Positions 7,658-14,390 of a stretch of 15,644 nucleotides of DNA are shown here, piece by piece. Both the position numbers and the translations under genes were made by a program. The notes under the pieces are model-generated. The model made no database searches. It was not told where the DNA came from and was given only the letters and a program-made list of their open reading frames with translations. Numbering within the stretch: the stretch's first letter is position 1; every line of letters begins with the position of its first letter. The DNA comes from Candidatus Treponema faecavium (lineage in GTDB: Bacteria; Spirochaetota; Spirochaetia; Treponematales; Treponemataceae). The DNA is taken from assembly GCA_019113455.1 (NCBI GenBank), contig DXHG01000105.1, forward strand, positions 1-15,644, in the 5' to 3' direction.

Positions 7658-7777
7658 CGGTTCTTCTCCCGCCCAGAAAAACAAATTAGAATAAAAAGAA
7701 AGCCCGCAGACTGACAGAGACAAGCTGCGCATGCAAACACGGAATCTGCACCGCGTGCACAGTAAACGCCGCTGCAC
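7658..7777 (-). repeat. diverged intergenic repeat, copy C
   Basis: On the minus strand this copy starts GTGCAGCGGCGTTTACTGTGC and continues to GCTTGTCTCTGTCAG, CTGCGGGCTTTC, a T-rich core, TAATTTG and TTTTTCTGGGCGGG. The order of blocks is the same as in copy B, with about 20 extra bases in the middle. It fills most of the spacer between the pdxA promoter and the acyltransferase promoter. Short open frames across it on the minus strand (7577-7804, 7609-8040) have no ribosome binding site and no recognisable domain. Confidence 0.6.
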
Positions 7778-7797
7778 GCAGTGTCCGACCGTCTTGA

Positions 7798-7826
7798 TTG
7801 ACAATAGTATTGTCGATTAGGATAAT
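7798..7826 (+). promoter_or_regulatory. strong sigma-70-type promoter for the acyltransferase
   Basis: TTGACA at 7798-7803 and GATAAT at 7821-7826 are separated by 17 bases, a near-consensus arrangement. Transcription would start near 7833, leaving a leader of about 28 bases that contains the AAAGGAG ribosome binding site at 7849-7855. The -35 region is overlapped by a palindrome described as a separate feature. Confidence 0.65.
7800..7814. promoter_or_regulatory. 15-bp palindrome, candidate operator
   Basis: GACAATA-G-TATTGTC is a perfect 7+1+7 dyad. It covers the last four bases of the -35 hexamer and 11 bases of the spacer of the acyltransferase promoter. A dimeric repressor bound here would block RNA polymerase. 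The regulator is not in the window and I do not recognise the site. Confidence 0.45.
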
Positions 7827-7860
7827 GGTACCCATGCCTAAACAACAGAAAGGAGTACCC

Positions 7861-8910
7861 ATGCACACATCTTTTTCTTTGGACGGTACTGCCGTCTCTG
7901 CGTCGCTTCCGCAGAAAAGCGATTTGCAGAACAATGCGTTTAACGCGCTGCGTTTTATCTGCTGTCTCATGGTGATCGTCGGCCACAGCCTTGGCATTTC
8001 TGACACGCCGGTTCCGCAGCTCGCCTGGATGGACCTGCACGTCTGCGTATGCGTGTTTTTTATCTTAAGCGGCTTCTGGGTAACAAAAAGTTTTGTATCA
8101 AGCGCCTCGCTCAAAGACTATGCGCTCAAACGGATCAAGCGGCTTCTGCCGCTTTATTATCTGGCGGTAATCGGTTTCGCGGTGTGCTGCGTCTTTTATT
8201 CCGACCTTGACGCGGTCTCGTATTTTACGAGCGGCGGATTCTGGAAGTATCTGGCGTGGAACGCGGTTTTTCTGAATTTTATGTGTCCTGACCTGCCCGG
8301 AGTATTCGGGGGGGGTATACCAATAAACGGCTCGCTGTGGACAATAAAGGTGGAACTTGGCTTTTATCTCGTGCTTCCGCTGCTGCTCTTTATCATTCAT
8401 AAACTTAAAACCAGAACAAAAATAAACCTGCTTTTTGCGGCCGTCTATATCGGCTCGGTGCTGTGGTATTTTCTTTTAGGCAAATATTATGCGGAACTCG
8501 GCATACCGTACCAGTTGCATTATCAGCTGCCCGGCTATATGTCGTTTTTTGTGATGGGAATGGCGTTCCTGTTCAACTGGGACGTGCTTGTGCGCAGACT
8601 CAGCGCGCTCGTGGTTCCGGCGGTTATCGTGTTTGCGCTTCACTACGTTACCGGCACGGAGCTGCTGCTGCCGCTTTCGCTTTCGGTTATTGTCATGTGG
8701 GCGGGCACGCGCCTTACATTCCTGCGTTCGATTGGCGTGCCGGTTGACTACACGTACGGCATGTACCTGTTTCATTTTCCGCTTGTCCAGATGCTCACTG
8801 CGGAGCAGGGAACGGGCAGTTTTACGGCGCTCAGCGTGCTGCTGATTGTTTCTGCCGCGTTTTTTCTTTCGTTTATCTCAGACAAATATATACAGAAAAA
8901 AATACGCTGA
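7861..8910 (+). CDS. membrane O-acyltransferase (acyltransferase 3 / OafA-like)
   Basis: The 349 residues fit the acyltransferase-3 family, integral membrane enzymes that O-acylate sugars of surface polysaccharides or other envelope glycans. Seen features are NAFNALRFICCLMVIVGHS with the conserved His42, FFILSGFWVTKSF at 66-78, an Arg/Lys-rich loop (LKRIKRLLPLYY, 89-100), INGSLWTIKVELGFYLVLPLL at 155-175 with Glu165, and about ten hydrophobic segments to YGMYLFHFPLVQ near 299-310. The start at 7861 has AAAGGAG 5 bases upstream; the open frame extends back to 7798, but that part covers the promoter. The acceptor glycan is unknown. Codons 150-152 are formed by a run of eight G (8308-8315), so slippage would truncate the protein before its key LWTIKVE motif. 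Confidence 0.88.
   Translation: MHTSFSLDGTAVSASLPQKSDLQNNAFNALRFICCLMVIVGHSLGISDTPVPQLAWMDLHVCVCVFFILSGFWVTKSFVSSASLKDYALKRIKRLLPLYYLAVIGFAVCCVFYSDLDAVSYFTSGGFWKYLAWNAVFLNFMCPDLPGVFGGGIPINGSLWTIKVELGFYLVLPLLLFIIHKLKTRTKINLLFAAVYIGSVLWYFLLGKYYAELGIPYQLHYQLPGYMSFFVMGMAFLFNWDVLVRRLSALVVPAVIVFALHYVTGTELLLPLSLSVIVMWAGTRLTFLRSIGVPVDYTYGMYLFHFPLVQMLTAEQGTGSFTALSVLLIVSAAFFLSFISDKYIQKKIR
8308..8315 (+). repeat. eight-G homopolymer inside the acyltransferase gene
   Basis: The run of eight G encodes Gly150-Gly151 and the first two bases of Gly152 (GGG GGG GGT). Runs of eight or more G are known slippage sites in spirochaetes and in phase-variable surface genes of other bacteria. A gain or loss of one G puts the remaining 57% of the gene out of frame. 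The present length is in frame, so this copy reads as ON. Confidence 0.8.
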
Positions 8911-8971
8911 CGCGCACCGCTGGTCTCTGTATAAAAAAACGCGGCAGGTTTTCCCGTTTAAAAAATAACAA

Positions 8972-9204
8972 TTTGCCGATGGCAAAATTTTATTTTGCCA
9001 TTTATCAGACATGAATTTTGCCGATGGCCGGCGGCGCACTTGCCGATTGCAAATTTTCAGTTTGCCGTCGGCAAATGAAACGTTTGCCGACGGCAAGTGT
9101 CTCGCTGGCCGACGGCAAATTTCTTACCGGATAAACGGCAAACTAAAATTTTGCCATCGGCAAAATAAAATTTAGCCACCGGGAAATCTGCTGCCATCGG
9201 CATA
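8972..9204. repeat. tandem array of a 15-bp palindrome at 22-bp period
   Basis: About eleven units follow the consensus TTTGCCGAYGGCAAA with spacers of mostly 7 bases. Unit starts are 8972, 8994, 9017, 9039, 9061, 9083, 9105, about 9128, 9150, about 9172 and 9190, so steps are 22 or 23 bases except the last (18). Units 1, 5 and 9 are perfect in both 6-base arms (TTTGCC/GGCAAA). Unit 2 keeps only the left arm, unit 8 only the right. The 7-base spacers differ from each other. The stretch has no plausible gene: minus-strand frames across it (8878-9096 and 9057-9353) translate the repeat in shifting frames and lack ribosome binding sites. It sits between the acyltransferase and murJ. Confidence 0.9.
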
Positions 9205-9242
9205 TGTTCAAACGCATACCATCTTGCAGCAGTGCGGTCTTG

Positions 9243-9310
9243 CCCCGCGCAGAAAACACCCCGCAGGGATCCGCAAAGAAAAACCGCCGCGCGCACAGCG
9301 CAAATAAAAA
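9243..9310 (-). repeat. partial diverged intergenic repeat, copy D
   Basis: Read on the minus strand, the segment 9284-9243 (GTTTTTCTTTGCGG, TCCCTGCGG, TTTTCTGCGCG) matches copy A at 109-151 (GTTTTTGTTTGCAGG, TCTCTGCGG, CTTCTGCGTG) at roughly three bases in four by eye, without gaps. The flanking G/C-rich CGCGCGGCGG block has a weaker counterpart in A. The match may be a fragment of the same family; it is the least certain of the four copies. Confidence 0.4.
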
Positions 9311-9318
9311 AACTCCCC

Positions 9319-9347
9319 TTGCCTAATAGAAAGTCAAACAGTATGCT
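9319..9347 (+). promoter_or_regulatory. promoter placed directly against the murJ start codon
   Basis: TTGCCT at 9319-9324 and TATGCT at 9342-9347 are 17 bases apart. A start point 6-8 bases after the -10 box would fall at 9353-9355, on the murJ ATG (9354). This agrees with the lack of a ribosome binding site there and would give a leaderless message. The match is moderate. Confidence 0.4.
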
Positions 9348-9353
9348 GTACAA

Positions 9354-10943
9354 ATGAGTAAAAAATCACTGGCTGCCGCCGGCGCAAGGCTTTCGCTGCT
9401 TACGCTCGGCTCCCGGGTGCTCGGCCTGGTCAGGGAAATGACTAAGGCGTCGCTTTTAGGCACCACGGGGCTTGCCGACGCGTTCGGCATTGCGTTTATG
9501 ATACCGAATCTGTTTCGGCGCCTGTTTGCCGAAAACAGCATTTCCGTTGCGTTTATCCCAACGTTTAAGGCGTATCTTGAAGACAGCAATACGGTGCAGG
9601 GCAGAACCGAAGCGCAGGCGTTTCTCAGTGCGACGTGTACAGTTGTTTCGTTTTGTACGGTGCTTGTTACGGTTATCGGCATTGTATGCGCACCGTTTAT
9701 CGTACCGGTGTTTACCGGCAGCCACCCGCGCGGGATTGTCGATGAAACGGTGCTGCTCACGCGGCTGATGTTTCCGTATTTGGCGATTATCTCGTTTGCC
9801 GCTTTTTTGCAGGGTATTCTGAATGCGGTAAAAATATTTTCACCGTCGGGATTTACGCCGATTCTGTTCAATCTGATTATCATTGTCTGTTCTTACACGC
9901 TTGGGAATGTTCTGGGCAATCCCGCGCGTGCGATGGCCGCAGGCGTTATTCTCGGGGGGCTCGTGCAGGCGTTTTTTCAGCTGCCTTTTGTACTTAAAAC
10001 CGGCTGGCGCGTTGCGTGGATGCCGGTGCGCAAAGCGTTTGCAAACAGAGGCACCAGGCGCGTGTTTGCACTTATCGGACCGACAATTATCGGCATGGCG
10101 GCGTATCAGCTCAACGATGTTGTGTCAACAGCGCTCGCCGGCCGCGCAGGTTCAGGTATTGTGTCAAGTTTGCAGTATTCGCTGCGCCTGCAGGAGCTGA
10201 TTTTGGGTATTTTTGCCGTTTCAATCGGCACGGTGATTCTTCCTGATTTATCGGGCCTTGCAAAGCGCCGCCAATGGAATGAGTTCAGCGATATGCTGCT
10301 TACGGCAGCAAAGATAATTGCGCTGATTACGATTCCCATTACGTTTTTTGCGTTTTGTGCCGGGGAACATATTATCATTCTCGTGTACAAAAACAATCGC
10401 TTTACGGATGAATCGGTGCGGCTCACGCTGGAGGCGTTCCGGTTCCATATTGCGGGCCTGTTTTTTATTGCGCTCAACCGGATTATGGCGCCGGCGTTTT
10501 ACGCGCAGGGCAATACAAAGCAGCCGACGCTTGCCGGTATCTGGGGATTCGCGGTGAATATTCTGCTCGCGCTGTGCCTGTCAGGCTCGATGGGCGGCGG
10601 CGGAATTGCACTCGCGCTGTCTGCGGCAAGCGCGGTGAATACGGTTGTGCTGTTTATCTATTTGTCAAAAAGCCGCACCGTTCGTTCCGTGCAGATTGTA
10701 TCGGAGCTTTTGCGGTATGCCGTAAAACTGGCGGTGTTTTCGGCGGCGGCGCTTGTGCCGACGCTGTTTGCGGCGCGCAGGCTGTATCAGGCGTTTTCCG
10801 GTTACGGACGAATCATAGGGCAGGGCGTACCGCTGGTGCTTTCGGCGCTGCTGTTTGCGTGCTGCGGACTGGCGTTATTGGTACTGACTAAGGACAGCTT
10901 GCTTGCAGGAGTTATAGCTAAATGCAGACGGAGACAGTCATAA
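9354..10943 (+). CDS. murJ: lipid II flippase MurJ (MviN)
   Basis: MurJ moves lipid-linked peptidoglycan precursor across the inner membrane. The 529 residues and many hydrophobic segments fit the 14-helix MOP-superfamily family. The N-terminal signature is clear: SRVLGLVRE at 20-28, ADAFGIAFMIPNLFRRLFAE at 41-60, then AFIPTFKAYLE. Residues shown to be essential in E. coli MurJ (Arg18, Arg24, Asp39, Arg52) correspond to Arg21, Arg27, Asp42 and Arg55 here. The start at 9354 fits the family N-terminus, yet no ribosome binding site precedes it; a five-codon frame ATG CTG TAC AAA TGA at 9343-9357 overlaps it. The 3' end overlaps the M24 peptidase start by 22 bases, so the two are probably one transcript. 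Confidence 0.93.
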   Translation: MSKKSLAAAGARLSLLTLGSRVLGLVREMTKASLLGTTGLADAFGIAFMIPNLFRRLFAENSISVAFIPTFKAYLEDSNTVQGRTEAQAFLSATCTVVSFCTVLVTVIGIVCAPFIVPVFTGSHPRGIVDETVLLTRLMFPYLAIISFAAFLQGILNAVKIFSPSGFTPILFNLIIIVCSYTLGNVLGNPARAMAAGVILGGLVQAFFQLPFVLKTGWRVAWMPVRKAFANRGTRRVFALIGPTIIGMAAYQLNDVVSTALAGRAGSGIVSSLQYSLRLQELILGIFAVSIGTVILPDLSGLAKRRQWNEFSDMLLTAAKIIALITIPITFFAFCAGEHIIILVYKNNRFTDESVRLTLEAFRFHIAGLFFIALNRIMAPAFYAQGNTKQPTLAGIWGFAVNILLALCLSGSMGGGGIALALSAASAVNTVVLFIYLSKSRTVRSVQIVSELLRYAVKLAVFSAAALVPTLFAARRLYQAFSGYGRIIGQGVPLVLSALLFACCGLALLVLTKDSLLAGVIAKCRRRQS

Positions 10944-12106
10944 TGAAAAACAGGAAACAGATTTTTAGGGGGCACTGTACGCCCGGGTCGGTGTATGCGC
11001 AGCGGAGAGCGCGGTTTGCGCAGTATCTGAGTGAACAGGAATTGGGCGCGGCTGTGTTTTTTGACAGCGAGGAGCGGCGGGAGCCGACTATCCGCTATTT
11101 TACGGGCTTTCCGTCCGATGCGGTGCTGGTGATAACGGCGGGCGGAGACGCTGTGCTCATTCCGTGGGATATTCATCTTGCTGATATGCTTGCCGATGCG
11201 GAATACATTGCCGCTTATACGCTGTATGAGCGCGATCCGGTTAAGGCGGTATACGGTGCATGTTCGATGACGAAATTGGCGTCTGACAGCCGCATTGAGC
11301 TGCCGCCTGAAACGCCGTACCTGCAGTTTCTTGCGCTGGTTGACAGTCTTTCATCGTTTCATGTGCTGTGCCGCCGCTGCGGCGCGCACGAATATGTGCG
11401 GGAGCATATGCGTGCGGTTAAAGACGAACATGAAATAGCGCTTTTGCGCACGGCGGCGCAGATAACGGATGAGTTAATAGAACAGATTGAAACAGCGGTT
11501 CGCGGCGGCGTCATTCAGACAGAGATTGACGCCGCGCTTCTGATTGAGCGCGAATGCCGCCGGCGCGGCTGCGAGGGTACGGGGTTTGATTCGCTTGTCG
11601 CGGGTGCAGAGCGCAGTTTCGCGATACATTGTTTTCCGCCGTATACAAATAATCCGTATCCCGGGGACGGTTTGGCGATACTTGATTTCGGCGTGATGTG
11701 GCATGGGTATACAAGCGACGTAACGCTCACGTTTGTTTCGGTCAATCCGTCTGCGCAGGCACGGCGGCTGATTTCGCTCGTTGAAAAGGCATATGACGCG
11801 GCGCTCGATTTGTACAAACCGGGCAATGCGCTGTGTGCGCCCGCGCAGGCGGTGAGCACTATATTCGCAAAAGAAAACATGCAGATGCCGCATTCATTGG
11901 GGCACGGTATCGGTCTTGAGGTGCATGAAAAGCCGACAGTACGGCAGTCAGCCGCTGAAGATCAGGTGTTTCAGCCGGGTATGGTTGTAACGCTTGAGCC
12001 GGGGCTGTACCTGCCGCAAACGGGCGGCTGCCGTTATGAAAACGATATATTGATAACGGAAACAGGAAACGAAGCGCTCACGCACTCCCGCATTATCTAT
12101 ATATAA
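10922..12106 (+). CDS. M24B-family metallopeptidase, Xaa-Pro aminopeptidase type
   Basis: The 394 residues have the two-part layout of Xaa-Pro aminopeptidases/prolidases: a creatinase-like N-terminal half (about 25-160) and a pita-bread catalytic half (about 165-390). All five metal ligands are present: Asp255 (ILDFG), Asp266 (YTSDVT), His328 (LGHGIG), Glu359 (TLEPG) and Glu373 (RYENDI). It should remove an N-terminal residue before proline, or split Xaa-Pro dipeptides, in the cytoplasm; no signal peptide is seen. Two starts are possible: 10922, with AGGAG 10 bases upstream, and 10943, whose ATG forms TAATG with the murJ stop and has GGAG 9 bases upstream. I use the first. The 3' end overlaps the convergent TPR gene by 14 bases. 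Confidence 0.88.
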   Translation: MQTETVIMKNRKQIFRGHCTPGSVYAQRRARFAQYLSEQELGAAVFFDSEERREPTIRYFTGFPSDAVLVITAGGDAVLIPWDIHLADMLADAEYIAAYTLYERDPVKAVYGACSMTKLASDSRIELPPETPYLQFLALVDSLSSFHVLCRRCGAHEYVREHMRAVKDEHEIALLRTAAQITDELIEQIETAVRGGVIQTEIDAALLIERECRRRGCEGTGFDSLVAGAERSFAIHCFPPYTNNPYPGDGLAILDFGVMWHGYTSDVTLTFVSVNPSAQARRLISLVEKAYDAALDLYKPGNALCAPAQAVSTIFAKENMQMPHSLGHGIGLEVHEKPTVRQSAAEDQVFQPGMVVTLEPGLYLPQTGGCRYENDILITETGNEALTHSRIIYI

Positions 12107-14381
12107 TGCTGTGCAGCGTATTCTGTATGGCTGCGGTGTTCCTGTCAAGCGCCGCGCCCAAATGCCGGTCAGGCAGCAGCGAGATCATTGTACGCAGATG
12201 CGCAAGAAGCCCGTCCGTGCTGATTCCTGCTGTCTGCCGGTCTGCATCTGCCGGATCGCCTGACATGTCTCTGCCGCGGCAGAATCCAAGCCTGTGCAGA
12301 TTGTTCACAACCGCGAGCAGTCCAGGCCGTCCTGAAACCTTTTGTATCAGATAGTCGAGCTGCATACGCACCGTGCTTGAAAGAAAGAGTTCTCGCTCCA
12401 GCGGCGGGAGTGTATCGCATAATGAACGCAGATAGATAAACAGTTCTCTGAGTTCTTTATACGTGCGCGCCGTTTCATCATCGACAAGCATATCGCTCAT
12501 TGCGGGTATTTCTTCGCGCGCCTGTTCTGCCTGCGGTTCAGGTTCTTTTTCATGCAGCGGCTCCGGCTCCGCGAATATCTTTTGCGGCGGCGTCTCAGCT
12601 TCAATAATGTGTTCGTCTTCTTCTGCAAGCATATGCGGCAGTTCTTCTGCTTCTCCGTTGTTAAAGAGGTCTCCGTCTATATCAAGCGGTGCGTCGGTAT
12701 CCCTGAATTCCGCGGCAAACGGCTCAGAATCAGCTTCGAGCAGCGTGTCGATACTGTCGTCTATTTCCGCAAGTGTTGCGGCGGCAGATTTGGATGCTGT
12801 ATACAGGGACAGGTCAAACGGTTCGTCCGCTTCAGCGGCAGCAAGCTGATCTGTCGGTACGGAGTCTGCTTCCACGATAAATGAAGCATCCGTTTCGTCT
12901 ATGGGCAGATCAATATCCTGCGCCATATGTATTTCATCTGTCTGCTGCAGGTTATTTTCGGCGGCGTTCTGCTGCTGCGGTATGCTTGAGAGCCGGTGCA
13001 TCGCTTTTTCTGCGAGCGCAGCGCGGGTATCAAGGTCTGCAATCTGCTGATACAGGCGTATCGCTTCGTCAAACTGTTCATTGTGTTCATAGTTTTGCGC
13101 GAGCACCATGAGTACGTTTGCGTCGTTCGGATGATTCTCCAAATACTTTTTCAGGTATTTTTCCGCTTTGTGATAGTCGCCGCGCTGTATTAACCGGTGC
13201 GCCGCCTGTTTGCAGTAGCGGTGATAGTGGGGATCGATATTTTCTATGCGGCTGTATATACTGCGCGCTTTTTCGTCGCGGTTTGTTACGATGCAGTATT
13301 GCCCAAACACATCAAGCAGATTTACGTTGTCTGAGTGGTGGGGAAGCATCGGTTCTATCTTTTGCCGCGCGGATTCAGGATTGCCTTCATCAAGCAAAAC
13401 AGAAGCGTAGGTGACCGGTACTGATACATCGTTTGGATAGTATTCTTCCGCTTTGTCAAGCAGGCCTTTCGCTTCGCTAAAGCGGTGTTCATGACTGTAA
13501 ACTGCCGCAAGCCCTTTAAGCGCGTTCAGATACAGCGGGTTTTGTTTGAGCGCCTGTTTGTAGGCACCTTCTGCCATATCCATTTCTCCGCGCGCCTCAT
13601 ACACCTTGCCTAACGCGCTGTGGCTGCGCGAACTGTCAGGCTGCAGATCAACGGCTTTTTTTAATGTCGAGTACGCCTGATCGAGCATATCCTGCATAAT
13701 CAGCAGTTCCGCATATCCGTTGAGCGCGTCGCTCCAGCCCGGTTTTGCTTTGAGCGCCGTTTCATATTCCTGGCGCGCGGCGGTGTAGTTATGTTCTGCC
13801 TCATAGCTGAGCGCCAGATTGTAATGGATAACGGGATGATTGGGGTCTATCGCGAGCGCCTGTCGGTATACGGCGGCAGCCTGCTTGTGGTTTCCCTGCA
13901 ATGCGTATACGCGGCCTAAGTGGTTGCACGCGAGGACATCGCGCGGGTTTTGCTCAATAACGGCGGTAAAGCAGGCAGCCGCTTCTGCGTATTGTTCTTT
14001 TTTTTCATAGGTAAAACCAAGATTGTAGTAAATGTCTGCCGTGCTGCCGCCCGCGGCAAGCGCCCGTTCAAGAACGGCAAGCGATTCGTGATACTTCTCC
14101 TGCCGCCGGTAAATCCCACCCAGTGCGGTGAGCGCCGGAACCGTGTCAGGCATAATGTTGAGCACTTTTTGATAGACGGCGGCGCCCTGTTCGTCTTCTC
14201 CCTTGCGCACATACATGCCGGCAAGTCTCAGCAGGATATCGCAGTCGTCAGGGTGCTGCCTGAGCAGTTCCCGGTACAGCCGGTACGCCAGCGTAAAATC
14301 GTTTGCCGTTGCTGCGCGGTCTGCGCGCAGAATCATTATCTGCCGTTTGTTCTGCGCTGATACCTGTTCAGCTTGTTTCAT
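12093..14381 (-). CDS. large tetratricopeptide-repeat protein with acidic linker
   Basis: The 762 residues begin with about twelve consecutive TPR units (about 15-460), with typical patterns such as AAVYQKVLNIMPDTVPALTAL and YYNLGFTYEKKEQYAEAAACF. A low-complexity acidic linker follows (about 465-635, rich in Glu, Asp, Ala and Pro). A predicted helical C-terminal part of about 125 residues (638-762; YKELRELFIYLRSLCDTLPP, then ALDRNTAAIQNTLHSIIYR) completes it. No signal peptide or membrane segment is seen, so it is likely a cytoplasmic scaffold, partners unknown. It starts 9 bases after the stop of the LamG/FN3 gene on the same strand, with only a weak GAGAG-like ribosome binding site, so the two are probably co-expressed and coupled. 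Confidence 0.88.
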   Translation of the reverse strand: MKQAEQVSAQNKRQIMILRADRAATANDFTLAYRLYRELLRQHPDDCDILLRLAGMYVRKGEDEQGAAVYQKVLNIMPDTVPALTALGGIYRRQEKYHESLAVLERALAAGGSTADIYYNLGFTYEKKEQYAEAAACFTAVIEQNPRDVLACNHLGRVYALQGNHKQAAAVYRQALAIDPNHPVIHYNLALSYEAEHNYTAARQEYETALKAKPGWSDALNGYAELLIMQDMLDQAYSTLKKAVDLQPDSSRSHSALGKVYEARGEMDMAEGAYKQALKQNPLYLNALKGLAAVYSHEHRFSEAKGLLDKAEEYYPNDVSVPVTYASVLLDEGNPESARQKIEPMLPHHSDNVNLLDVFGQYCIVTNRDEKARSIYSRIENIDPHYHRYCKQAAHRLIQRGDYHKAEKYLKKYLENHPNDANVLMVLAQNYEHNEQFDEAIRLYQQIADLDTRAALAEKAMHRLSSIPQQQNAAENNLQQTDEIHMAQDIDLPIDETDASFIVEADSVPTDQLAAAEADEPFDLSLYTASKSAAATLAEIDDSIDTLLEADSEPFAAEFRDTDAPLDIDGDLFNNGEAEELPHMLAEEDEHIIEAETPPQKIFAEPEPLHEKEPEPQAEQAREEIPAMSDMLVDDETARTYKELRELFIYLRSLCDTLPPLERELFLSSTVRMQLDYLIQKVSGRPGLLAVVNNLHRLGFCRGRDMSGDPADADRQTAGISTDGLLAHLRTMISLLPDRHLGAALDRNTAAIQNTLHSIIYR

Positions 14382-14390
14382 TGCCTACTC

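Noticed and set aside
7577..8114. Minus-strand open frames of 75 to 143 codons in the pdxA/acyltransferase spacer
   Set aside because: They cover repeat copy C, the acyltransferase promoter and the acyltransferase 5' end, with no binding site or known domain.
8911..8960. Terminator after the acyltransferase gene
   Set aside because: Only a loose CCGC/GCGG pairing with a loop of about 20 bases and a run of four T is present, too weak to call.
8972..9204. Short-repeat array resembling a CRISPR
   Set aside because: Units are 15-bp near-perfect palindromes with spacers of only about 7 bases, the units are degenerate, and no cas gene is near. It is a dyad array, not a CRISPR.
9057..9353. Minus-strand open frame of 98 codons across the dyad array
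   Set aside because: It translates the 22-bp repeat in changing frames, has no ribosome binding site and overlaps the murJ promoter.
9954..9959. Run of six G in murJ as a second phase-variation tract
   Set aside because: Six G is too short to be a likely slippage site, and an on/off switch in an essential flippase is implausible.
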